Below, one piece after another: positions 1 to 5,913 of a stretch of DNA of 14,912 bases. Below the pieces are notes generated by a model that saw nothing but the letters and a program-made list of their open reading frames with translations, was not told the origin of the DNA and ran no database searches. The position numbers and the translations under genes are program-made. Location of the stretch: the NCBI GenBank assembly GCA_025929125.1, contig JAICMT010000006.1, forward strand, positions 1 to 14,912. The letters run 5' to 3'. Every line of letters begins with the position of its first letter. The stretch's first letter is position 1. Origin of the DNA: Acidobacteriaceae bacterium (lineage in GTDB: Bacteria > Acidobacteriota > Terriglobia > Terriglobales > Acidobacteriaceae).

Positions 1-198
1 CGTGCCTTCGCTAAACCCCTCAGCGTCGGTTGAAAATTCGACGCGCATGAAGAAGAGGCTGAGCTCGACATCCTGGTGCTGATCAGCATTGAGGATGTTG
101 ATGTCATAGCGCTGCACGAGGAAGTTGACGATGGAGGCGACTATGCCTTTGCGGTCCGGGCAGTCGATCAGCAGGATAGCGGTCGTGGTTGTCTTCAT
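1..198 (-). CDS. purU: Formyltetrahydrofolate deformylase, N-terminal part (cut by window edge)
   Basis: Only the first 66 codons are present; the gene continues beyond base 1. The translation begins MKTTTTAILLIDCPDRKG and continues through IVASIVNFLVQ, INILNADQHQD and LFFMRVEF. This is the N-terminal ACT domain typical of PurU, with the CPDRKGIVA and NADQH signatures. PurU hydrolyses 10-formyltetrahydrofolate to formate and tetrahydrofolate, balancing the one-carbon pool and supplying formate. The hydrolase domain lies outside the window, so its catalytic residues cannot be checked. The ATG at 198 follows an AAGGA stretch and lies 11 bases after the polA stop, so the two are probably co-transcribed. 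Alternatives would be another ACT-domain protein, but the match to PurU N-termini is specific. Confidence 0.85.
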   Translation of the reverse strand, partial: MKTTTTAILLIDCPDRKGIVASIVNFLVQRYDINILNADQHQDVELSLFFMRVEFSTDAEGFSEGT

Positions 199-209
199 TT
201 TTCCTTGAC

Positions 210-3104
210 TTACTTAATATCTCGCCAGTTCTGGCCCAACCCGATCTCCGCGACGATGGGCACACTGAACTCGGCTACGTGTTCCATCTCGTGCTGGACG
301 AGGCTGCGCAACTCTTCGGCCTCTTCCGGAATAACGTCGAAGAGGAGCTCGTCGTGGACCTGCAGCGTCATGCGGGAGCGAAGCCTGCGAGTTGAAATGG
401 CACGATCGATCGCAATCATCGCAAGCTTGATGAGATCTGCCGCGGTGCCTTGCAGCGGAGTGTTCACAGCGGTGCGCTCGGCGAATCCGCGCATATTGGG
501 GTTGCGCGACTGGATATCCGGGATAGGACGGGCACGCCCGAAGTGGGTGCGGACGGCCTGCTCGCGACGCACCGTCTCCAGCGTCTCGTCGATGAAACGC
601 CGAACTCCGGCATAACGTTCGAAGTAGGTTTCAATGTAAGTGCGGGCTTCGCGCTGGTCGATGCCGAGCTGCGCGGCGAGACCGAATGGCGAGATTCCAT
701 ACACGATGCCGAAGTTCACGGCCTTGGCGCGGTTGCGCGTCTCCTTATCCATGGTCGCCGGATCCACGCCGAAGACCTCGGCAGCGGTGAGCGTGTGGAT
801 GTCCAGATGAGTGCGGTAGGCATTGACTAGCAGAGGGTCCTGGGAGAAGTGCGCCATCAACCGCAACTCGATCTGCGAATAGTCGGCCGACATCAGCAGA
901 TTGCCGGGAGCGGCAATGAAGGCGGCGCGAATTTCGCGGCCGAGTGCAGTGCGGATGGGAATGTTCTGCAGATTGGGATTGGTGGAGGAGAGGCGCCCGG
1001 TCGCCGTGCCGACCTGGTTGAAGGTGGTATGCACGCGGCCCTCGGAGTCTACGAGCGAAGGCAGAGACTCGAGGTAGGTGGAGCGGAGCTTCGCGAGCTG
1101 ACGGTACTCCAACACCAGCCGGGGAACCGGGTGATGCTCGGCAAGCTCTTCCAGCACGTCCTGGGCGGTGGAAATGACCTTGCCCTTGCCGTACTTCATC
1201 GGCTTCGGCAACATCATCTTGTTAAAGAGCACGTCACCGAGCTGGCGGGGCGAGTTGATGTTGAAGCGCTCCCCGGAATCGGCGTAGATACGCTCCGCAA
1301 GCGTATCCATCTCAACCGCGAGTCGCGAAGACATGGAGGAGAGCGTTTCGGGATCAATGCGAACTCCGGCCTGCTCCATGCGCAGCAGCACCGGGACCAG
1401 CGGAAGATCCATGGTCTGGTACACATGCTGGAGCGAGGGAGTCTGCGTGAGGCGCGAGGTGCTGGAGCTTGCGGCCTGGTCGCTCTCGGCGATCTGCACA
1501 GCGAATACGTGGGCGAGACGGACCACTGCAGCGGCGGCTTCAGCGAGGCGCATGGGATCGCTCGGGTTGGTCTTCGAGGGCTGGTGTTCGAGTGCGCGAT
1601 TCGTAAACCGGGCTGCTATGTCCGGCAGCGTGTGCGAGCCGTGCGTGGGATTCACGAGGTAGCTTTGCAGCATCACGTCCGTCGCTACTCCGCGTAGGTT
1701 CACGCCATGGGGTGCAAAGGCGCGCAGAACGGCCTTTAGATCGTGCACCAGCTTCGGCAGCGCCTCGTCCTCCAACGCGGCGCGAACCCCAGGCGCGTCC
1801 AGCGAGACCTCGAGCGCGGATTTGCCATCCGCCGAGAAGCCCAGTTTGCATGCGGGATCGGCAGGCGGCTGAGGTAGGGCGGCTTCAGGCGCTCGAGGCT
1901 TCCCGAACAGATCCATGGTTTCGGACGGTGGGGGCTCGGGTTCGGCTTCGGTACTCTCCGCCTCCACCGCGATCTCCTCGGCGAGTGCCTGCTCATTCTC
2001 GTAGAGAGCGATGGCCAGGCCGTTTGGCCTGCCATCTGCGCCGGGTTGCCGAGCCTGCTGGAGCAGCGCTTCGATTTCGACAGCGGTGGGCCGCAGGTTG
2101 TACTCGATGGCCGTGATGTCGGAGGCGGGCGCCAATTCCTTGAGCAGAGTGGTGAATTCGAGCTCTGAGAAGAGCTCGCGGCAGGCGGCGTTATCCACCG
2201 GCTGGGTACACATGTCGTCCACAGAAAACTCGATGGGGACGCTGGTGTGAATGGTCACCAGCTCCTTCGAAAGCAGGATGTTATCGCGATTATTCTGCAG
2301 CGACTCCCGATAGGTCTTGCGCTTCACCTCTTCGGCGCGATCCAGCGCCGCTTCCACAGAGCCGAACTGCTGGATGAGCTCGACCGAACCCTTGTCGCCG
2401 ATGCCTGGCGCACCTGGGATGTTGTCGATGCTGTCGCCGCGCAGGGCCATCACATCAATGACACGCTGCGGCGGAATGCCGAGCGTCTGCTCCACTCCGG
2501 CCGGATCGAGAATTAGGTTGTCTTTGGTAGGGTTCAGGATGCTGACGTGTTCGTTCACCAGCTGCATCATGTCCTTGTCGGACGAGACCACGTAGACGTG
2601 ATGACCGAGGGCGGAAAGCTGACAGCTCAGCGTGCCGATTACGTCGTCGGCCTCGAAACCTTCATAGCTGAGGATGGGAATGCGGAACGCCTCAAGTGCG
2701 CGGCGAATGTACGGTAGCTGCTGCGTCAGGTCGGCAGGCATCTCAGTGCGATTGGCCTTGTAGCCGGCGTAATCCACATCCTCAAACTGCTGGGTCTTGA
2801 TGTTCCACTTGCGCACGGACTTCATCTCTCGGGCGCGCGCGTCGCGAAAGACGGGGCCGGTCAGATCGTAAACGGCGGCGAGATACTGCGGGGAGAAGTC
2901 CTTGCGCAGCTTGTTGATCATGTTCACGAAGACATAGGTCGCCGCAGTGGGAATCCCGGTGCGGGTGGACATGGGGCGCTGCCGCTGCATGGCGTGATAG
3001 GCGCGGAAGATGAATGCCATCGAGTCCAGCAGATAAATCGGCGGTCTGGCCGCGCTTCCCTGCTCCGATGAAGGCGCGGTTACGGTCTGAGTCTGCTTAG
3101 GCAT
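210..3104 (-). CDS. polA: DNA polymerase I
   Basis: The 964-residue product is a family A DNA polymerase used in Okazaki fragment maturation and excision repair. The 5' nuclease domain (about 20-300) has D27, the EADD motif at 151-154, SSDKD at 174-178 and GDSIDN at 223-228. The middle region (about 330-545) sits where the 3'-5' proofreading domain should be, but its DxE motif and the later metal-binding aspartates are absent, so it is probably inactive. A Pro/Glu-rich stretch (about 378-420) interrupts it. The polymerase domain has motif A (DYSQIELRL, D741), motif B (RNRAKAVNFGIVYG, 790-803) and motif C (HDE, 917-919). An insert of about 20 residues after FRDAR (about 91-112) is absent from the E. 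coli enzyme. The ATG at 3104 is the only plausible start; its ribosome site is weak. purU follows after 11 bases. Confidence 0.97.
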   Translation of the reverse strand: MPKQTQTVTAPSSEQGSAARPPIYLLDSMAFIFRAYHAMQRQRPMSTRTGIPTAATYVFVNMINKLRKDFSPQYLAAVYDLTGPVFRDARAREMKSVRKWNIKTQQFEDVDYAGYKANRTEMPADLTQQLPYIRRALEAFRIPILSYEGFEADDVIGTLSCQLSALGHHVYVVSSDKDMMQLVNEHVSILNPTKDNLILDPAGVEQTLGIPPQRVIDVMALRGDSIDNIPGAPGIGDKGSVELIQQFGSVEAALDRAEEVKRKTYRESLQNNRDNILLSKELVTIHTSVPIEFSVDDMCTQPVDNAACRELFSELEFTTLLKELAPASDITAIEYNLRPTAVEIEALLQQARQPGADGRPNGLAIALYENEQALAEEIAVEAESTEAEPEPPPSETMDLFGKPRAPEAALPQPPADPACKLGFSADGKSALEVSLDAPGVRAALEDEALPKLVHDLKAVLRAFAPHGVNLRGVATDVMLQSYLVNPTHGSHTLPDIAARFTNRALEHQPSKTNPSDPMRLAEAAAAVVRLAHVFAVQIAESDQAASSSTSRLTQTPSLQHVYQTMDLPLVPVLLRMEQAGVRIDPETLSSMSSRLAVEMDTLAERIYADSGERFNINSPRQLGDVLFNKMMLPKPMKYGKGKVISTAQDVLEELAEHHPVPRLVLEYRQLAKLRSTYLESLPSLVDSEGRVHTTFNQVGTATGRLSSTNPNLQNIPIRTALGREIRAAFIAAPGNLLMSADYSQIELRLMAHFSQDPLLVNAYRTHLDIHTLTAAEVFGVDPATMDKETRNRAKAVNFGIVYGISPFGLAAQLGIDQREARTYIETYFERYAGVRRFIDETLETVRREQAVRTHFGRARPIPDIQSRNPNMRGFAERTAVNTPLQGTAADLIKLAMIAIDRAISTRRLRSRMTLQVHDELLFDVIPEEAEELRSLVQHEMEHVAEFSVPIVAEIGLGQNWRDIK

Positions 3105-3157
3105 CGCCTGTTGAGGATATCAAGGCCGCGAACGCGGACCAGCGCACAAGCCAGTCG

Positions 3158-3859
3158 TCAGCCCGCGCCCGGCGGCCGCACCACGGCAACTTCCATCTCT
3201 CTGCGCAGCCGGAAGCCCACTTGCTCGTAAACCCGGATGGCGCCGGTGTTTGATTTCAAAGCGGACAGGAAGGCGATATCGCCTGCGGCGAAGATGTTTC
3301 GCGCCACCTTAGCCACCAGAGCCCGCGCAAACCCGCGGCCACGAAACTCCGGGTGCGTACAAACAGCGCTTACCTCCACGAATCCAGTGGGCGAAAGCCG
3401 CTGCCCGGCCATTGCGGCCAGCCGCTGACCCACGCGAATTCCAACGAAGCGACCGAGTGTCGCCGTTTCCTCGCGAAAGGGTCCCGGCTCGGTCAGCTTG
3501 GCCAGCGCCACCATCTCTGGGTAGTCCGCGCGCCCGAGCGCAACGATCTCTTCCCTCGTAATTACTTCCGGCGGAGGCGAAGGGCAGATCATCTGCACCA
3601 TCGTTGCCTCGAGGACGATCTGCCAATCCTCGGGGAAGCGAATCTGCTCTTCAAGGAACAATACCGCAACGTCTCCAGCCGGAATGATCTTCGCAAGCTC
3701 CATCAGGGCTTCAGAGGACGGCTCGCGCAGTCCGGCAAGCGGCCCAATCTCGCGTCTGTATTGCCGCGCCAGAGAGCCGCCTGTGGCAAAGCTCGCATGG
3801 CGCGAGACGAGAGAACTCCAGATGGGATTGTCCAGCAGCGAGTCAGAAGCTTCCGTCAT
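3158..3859 (-). CDS. GNAT-family N-acetyltransferase (FR47-like)
   Basis: The 233-residue product ends in a GNAT acetyl-CoA-binding fold. The core runs VSAVCTHPEFRGRGFARALV, with the RxxGxA-type pyrophosphate loop at about 173-178 (RGRGFA), then SNTGAIRVYEQVGF (about 203-216), a usual C-terminal GNAT signature. The N-terminal half, starting LLDNPIWSSL with an HASFA segment, resembles the FR47-like branch, in which a degenerate N-terminal half precedes the active one. The substrate cannot be told from sequence. A longer frame begins at a GTG at 3937, but its extra 26 residues look non-coding; the ATG at 3859 fits the family N-terminus. A 6-bp hairpin (3878-3894) lies just upstream. polA begins 53 bases downstream on the same strand, so co-transcription is possible. 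Confidence 0.85.
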   Translation of the reverse strand: MTEASDSLLDNPIWSSLVSRHASFATGGSLARQYRREIGPLAGLREPSSEALMELAKIIPAGDVAVLFLEEQIRFPEDWQIVLEATMVQMICPSPPPEVITREEIVALGRADYPEMVALAKLTEPGPFREETATLGRFVGIRVGQRLAAMAGQRLSPTGFVEVSAVCTHPEFRGRGFARALVAKVARNIFAAGDIAFLSALKSNTGAIRVYEQVGFRLRREMEVAVVRPPGAG

Positions 3860-3954
3860 CCAGCTTTGGATGATCGGGCGGCTACGAAAGCCGCAGGCAT
3901 CTGTCCGGGAATTATTGGGACACGATGCCCGCGGCACAAGCAGGACTCCGAGAG

Positions 3955-4185
3955 CTACCGGGCTCGTTTTCCGGCAGTCCGGACATCGCGGTATTGGAAG
4001 ACGCTTTCGAGCGGCATGCCGAAGACTTCCGCGATTCGGAACGCCACCTCGAGCGACGGAGAGTACTTGTCGCCTTCGATGGCAATTACGGTCTGTCGAG
4101 TGACGCCGATTGCATCCGCGAGCTGCTGCTGGGTCATGGAGCGCTCGGCGCGGAGTTCGCGAATGGAGTTACTGAGTCCGGGCAT
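3955..4185 (-). CDS. Small Xre-type helix-turn-helix regulator
   Basis: This 76-residue protein is almost entirely one HTH_3 domain. MTQQQLADAIGVTRQTVIAI (17-36) contains the turn and recognition helix, followed by EGDKYSPSLEVAFRIAEVFG and a short basic tail (AGKRAR). It belongs to the small YgzD/YozG-like group, often encoded beside a multi-helix membrane protein, as here. The ATG at 4185 overlaps the stop of the membrane protein gene by one base (TGATG), with GGAGG inside the end of that gene as ribosome site, so translation is probably coupled. A frame running upstream to 4323 exists but overlaps the membrane gene. It probably acts as a repressor of its own operon through the palindromes at 4624-4641 and 4671-4688; this is an inference from their position. 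Confidence 0.9.
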   Translation of the reverse strand: MPGLSNSIRELRAERSMTQQQLADAIGVTRQTVIAIEGDKYSPSLEVAFRIAEVFGMPLESVFQYRDVRTAGKRAR

Positions 4186-4610
4186 CAGATGGCCCTCCGG
4201 TAGGCGATCAGCTGGACCACGGTTTTGACGACCTCGGCGAGCATGATCACGGCGAAAAAGACGCTGAGGAAGTGCAGTGCCATATGGCTGGGATTGATTT
4301 GGCCAAGGCTGGTGTGTACCCACAACGCGGCCATGCCAAAAACCATCAGGCTAACGATGGTGAGATAGCCGGCACGGTAGCCACGCAGGCGGATGAGCCG
4401 GTCGCGTTCGTCCTTGAGCCGGTTGCGGGTGAGCGCGGCAAGGAGTGCCTGGAGCACGATGTTGGCGACGATGATAAGTGCGATTGCTCCGCTGATGATG
4501 TTGAGCCGTGGCTGCGGCTGATGGATGAGGTGAAGATAGGGCAGGAAGACAGCGAGATTGACTGCGAGTTCGCCGTAGAGAGTTTTTTCCTGGTAGGAAA
4601 GGTCGGCCAT
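4185..4610 (-). CDS. Four-helix membrane protein, DUF2178-like, partner of the HTH regulator
   Basis: The 141-residue protein has four hydrophobic segments, at about 12-29, 38-60, 80-98 and 109-133. Between the second and third is the charged cytoplasmic loop RLKDERDRLIRLRG; a DERxxxI motif of this kind is a hallmark of the DUF2178-like proteins commonly paired with small Xre regulators. No enzymatic motif is visible and the function is unknown. The ATG at 4610 has a GGAG ribosome site at suitable distance. The open frame extends to 4838, but that extension would cover the promoter and operators and reads as non-coding. It is the first gene of a two-gene operon with the HTH gene and is driven by the promoter at 4648-4676. 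Confidence 0.8.
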   Translation of the reverse strand: MADLSYQEKTLYGELAVNLAVFLPYLHLIHQPQPRLNIISGAIALIIVANIVLQALLAALTRNRLKDERDRLIRLRGYRAGYLTIVSLMVFGMAALWVHTSLGQINPSHMALHFLSVFFAVIMLAEVVKTVVQLIAYRRAI

Positions 4611-4623
4611 AGGTCTGCTCCAA

Positions 4624-4641
4624 TGTAAAAAATATTTGACA
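4624..4641. promoter_or_regulatory. Operator 1: 18-bp inverted repeat over the transcription start of the HTH operon
   Basis: The sequence TGTAAAAAATATTTGACA has 7-base arms around a 4-base centre with one mismatch (TGTAAAA against TGTCAAA). Extending the arms by AAT/ATT keeps the symmetry (one mismatch in nine). It covers the expected start of the minus-strand transcript. It has the same arm sequence and spacing as the palindrome at 4671, so both are probably bound by one dimeric protein, most simply the HTH product of this operon. Confidence 0.65.
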
Positions 4642-4647
4642 TTCGAG

Positions 4648-4676
4648 ACTGTAGCGCGAGCGGATTCCCATGTCAA
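4648..4676 (-). promoter_or_regulatory. Sigma-70-type promoter for the membrane protein/HTH operon
   Basis: On the minus strand the -35 box is TTGACA (4676-4671), a perfect consensus. After a 17-base spacer comes TACAGT (4653-4648) as the -10 box. Transcription should begin near 4641, about 30 bases before the ATG at 4610. The -35 box lies within operator 2, and operator 1 covers the start point, an arrangement typical of autorepression. Confidence 0.65.
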
Positions 4677-4688
4677 ACATTTTTGACA
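4671..4688. promoter_or_regulatory. Operator 2: perfect 18-bp inverted repeat on the -35 box
   Basis: TGTCAAACATTTTTGACA has perfect 7-base arms (8 with the flanking A/T at 4670 and 4689) around a 4-base centre. It shares its arm sequence with the repeat at 4624, centre to centre 47 bp away. Binding here would block the -35 element of the minus-strand promoter. Confidence 0.65.
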
Positions 4689-4698
4689 TTTGCAAATG
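4687..4698. repeat. 12-bp perfect palindrome beside operator 2
   Basis: CATTTGCAAATG is its own reverse complement and shares two bases with the right arm of operator 2. It differs from the TGTCAAA arms, so it may be a site for a different protein or may be chance in an AT-rich patch. Confidence 0.35.
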
Positions 4699-4724
4699 CG
4701 AGTAAACGAAAACAGGATCCGATC

Positions 4725-4753
4725 TTGACAACCAATAACCATACGGTTATGGT
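4725..4753 (+). promoter_or_regulatory. Sigma-70-type promoter for the arsR-like operon, apparently leaderless
   Basis: TTGACA (4725-4730) is followed by a 17-base spacer and TATGGT (4748-4753). The expected start point, about seven bases past the -10 box, is near 4760, which is the A of the ATG. There is no Shine-Dalgarno sequence before that ATG, so the transcript is probably leaderless. Confidence 0.6.
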
Positions 4754-4754
4754 T
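4737..4754. promoter_or_regulatory. Probable ArsR-family operator over the -10 box
   Basis: AACCATACGGTTATGGTT has perfect 7-base arms (AACCATA/TATGGTT) around CGGT. A second, shifted inverted repeat, ATAACC-ATAC-GGTTAT (4735-4750), overlaps it. Both lie on the spacer and -10 box, where an ArsR-type repressor would shut off its own operon. Confidence 0.6.
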
Positions 4755-4759
4755 TTGCC

Positions 4760-5083
4760 ATGCAGTCCGCAAAAGCAAATCCCGTTTTTCGCGCGCTTGC
4801 CGATCCCACTCGCAGAGCGATTTTTGAGGAGCTGACAAGGCAGGGCGAGCAGACGGTGCACGCGCTCACGCGGCGTGCCGGAGTGTCGCAGCCGGCGGTT
4901 TCGAAGCATCTGGCGGTGCTGAAGCGCGCCAGGCTGGTGCGGCATAGGCGCGACGGGCGGGAGACGCATTACCGGGCGCAGCCCGATGCGCTGGCCCCAA
5001 TGGTGGACTGGCTGAATGCTTACGGCGCGTTCTGGCGTGAACGTTTCAACGATCTGGAAGCTGTTCTGGAAAGGATGGAGTGA
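4760..5083 (+). CDS. ArsR-family winged-helix transcriptional regulator
   Basis: The 107-residue protein is a compact ArsR/SmtB-type winged helix. FRALADPTRRAIFEELTRQG (10-29) is the usual opening of the family, GVSQPAVSKHLAVLKRARLV (41-60) is the helix-turn-helix, and RHRRDGRETHYRA is the wing. There is no cysteine anywhere and no CxC metal-binding motif, so it is unlikely to be a classical metal sensor; it fits the SdpR/YdfF-like group found with SRPBCC proteins. It starts on ATG 4760 without a ribosome site, at the predicted transcription start. Its stop overlaps the next start (TGATG). It probably represses its own operon through the palindrome at 4737-4754. The inducing signal is unknown. 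Confidence 0.92.
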   Translation: MQSAKANPVFRALADPTRRAIFEELTRQGEQTVHALTRRAGVSQPAVSKHLAVLKRARLVRHRRDGRETHYRAQPDALAPMVDWLNAYGAFWRERFNDLEAVLERME

Positions 5084-5514
5084 TGAGCAACGCAGCAGAG
5101 AGTACACGTTCCCTGATTGTAGAAAGAGTATTTCCGCATCCTCCGGAGAAACTCTGGCGCGCACTGACGGAGAGCCGTGTGCTGGCGCAGTGGATGATGA
5201 ACAACGACTTTGAGCCGGAGCCCGGGCGCCGGTTCCAGTTTCGCGCAGATCCGATGCCGAACTGGAACGGCATTGTGGACTGTGAGGTTCTGGTGGTGGA
5301 ACCCCAACGCCGGCTTTCCTACAACTGGGGAGTTGGCAGCGGCGAGTTGCAGTGGCTGGTGGAGTGGACGCTCACCCCGGTGGATGGAGGCACTCATCTG
5401 CGCATGGAACAGTCCGGCTTTGGACCCGATCAGCAGCAGGCCTACCAGGGCGCGAACTACGGCTGGCAGAAGTTCTTCGGCCAACTGGAGAAGGTGCTGG
5501 GGGGAGTGGAGTGA
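5083..5514 (+). CDS. SRPBCC/AHSA1-domain protein
   Basis: The 143-residue protein is a single START-like SRPBCC fold of the AHSA1 type. It begins with the characteristic ERVFPHPPEKLWRALTE and LAQWMM, continues through FEPEPGRRFQFRA and WTLTPVDGGTHLRMEQSG, and ends in the long C-terminal helix around YGWQKFFGQLEKVL. Such proteins form a hydrophobic cavity for a small ligand; the ligand here is unknown. The ATG at 5083 overlaps the stop of the regulator gene and follows GGAG; a GTG one codon earlier is also possible. Pairing with an ArsR regulator is very common and suggests that its ligand or substrate is related to the signal controlling the operon. Confidence 0.9.
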   Translation: MSNAAESTRSLIVERVFPHPPEKLWRALTESRVLAQWMMNNDFEPEPGRRFQFRADPMPNWNGIVDCEVLVVEPQRRLSYNWGVGSGELQWLVEWTLTPVDGGTHLRMEQSGFGPDQQQAYQGANYGWQKFFGQLEKVLGGVE

Positions 5515-5903
5515 GCGCGAAGCCTTCCAAAGCCCTGGTGGCAGGATTCTGGGTGGTGACGGCTCTGCTGGCGCTACAGATGGGCTTCACGGCGTATGCG
5601 CAGTTGCGCCTGCCCCAAGTGGCCGCAGCGTTCATGCATCTGGGATTCCCGAGCTACTTCCGGATTGAACTGGCCTGCATCAAGGTTGCGGGAGTGGCGG
5701 CACTGCTGATACCGGCGGTGCCGCCACGCTTGAAGGAGTGGGCCTACGCGGGATTCGCCATCACACTCGGGTCGGCGCTGATCGCGCACCTGAGTGTGGG
5801 AGATGGTCCGCAGGCATGGGCCTGGGCAGCGGCGACAGCGGTGCTGTGGGCGCTCTCGTACTTCCTATGGAGGCGAATCCAAAGCGGCTTGGCACAAGCT
5901 TAG
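5511..5903 (+). CDS. DoxX-like four-helix membrane protein
   Basis: The 130-residue protein has four predicted membrane helices at about 9-29, 52-71, 78-96 and 100-120. The segment RIELACIKVAGVAALLIPAVPPRLKEWAYAGF is typical of the DoxX_2 branch, including the KxxGxxALL pattern in helix 2 and the KEWAYAGF turn into helix 3. The start is the GTG at 5511, overlapping the upstream stop by four bases (GTGA), with GGGGAG before it. It is the third gene of the arsR-SRPBCC-doxX operon, a recurrent trio in bacteria whose biochemical role is not established. The stop is only 10 bases from the convergent radical SAM gene, and no terminator hairpin is visible. Confidence 0.85.
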   Translation: MSAKPSKALVAGFWVVTALLALQMGFTAYAQLRLPQVAAAFMHLGFPSYFRIELACIKVAGVAALLIPAVPPRLKEWAYAGFAITLGSALIAHLSVGDGPQAWAWAAATAVLWALSYFLWRRIQSGLAQA

Positions 5904-5913
5904 CCAGACCGGC

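Noticed and set aside
849..1697. 282-codon open frame antisense to polA
   Set aside because: Fully inside polA, no ribosome site, low-complexity Gly/His/Arg composition.
3878..3894. Hairpin GCGGCT-ACGAA-AGCCGC upstream of the GNAT gene as a terminator of the HTH operon
   Set aside because: The stem is only 6 bp and no T-run follows on the minus strand, so it is not convincing as a terminator.
3860..3937. Upstream GTG extension of the GNAT protein
   Set aside because: The extra 26 residues (MPRASCPNNSRTDACG and on) look like translated intergenic DNA; the ATG at 3859 fits the family.
3353..4228. 291-codon plus-strand frame across the GNAT and HTH genes
   Set aside because: Both minus-strand genes have clear family motifs; this frame is a shadow with no recognisable domain.
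4611..4838. N-terminal extension of the membrane protein to 4838
   Set aside because: It would run through the promoter and both operators and into the divergent arsR gene; ATG 4610 has a ribosome site.
5904..5913. Shared terminator between the convergent doxX and radical SAM genes
   Set aside because: Only 10 bases separate the stops and no stable hairpin with a U-tract is visible around them.
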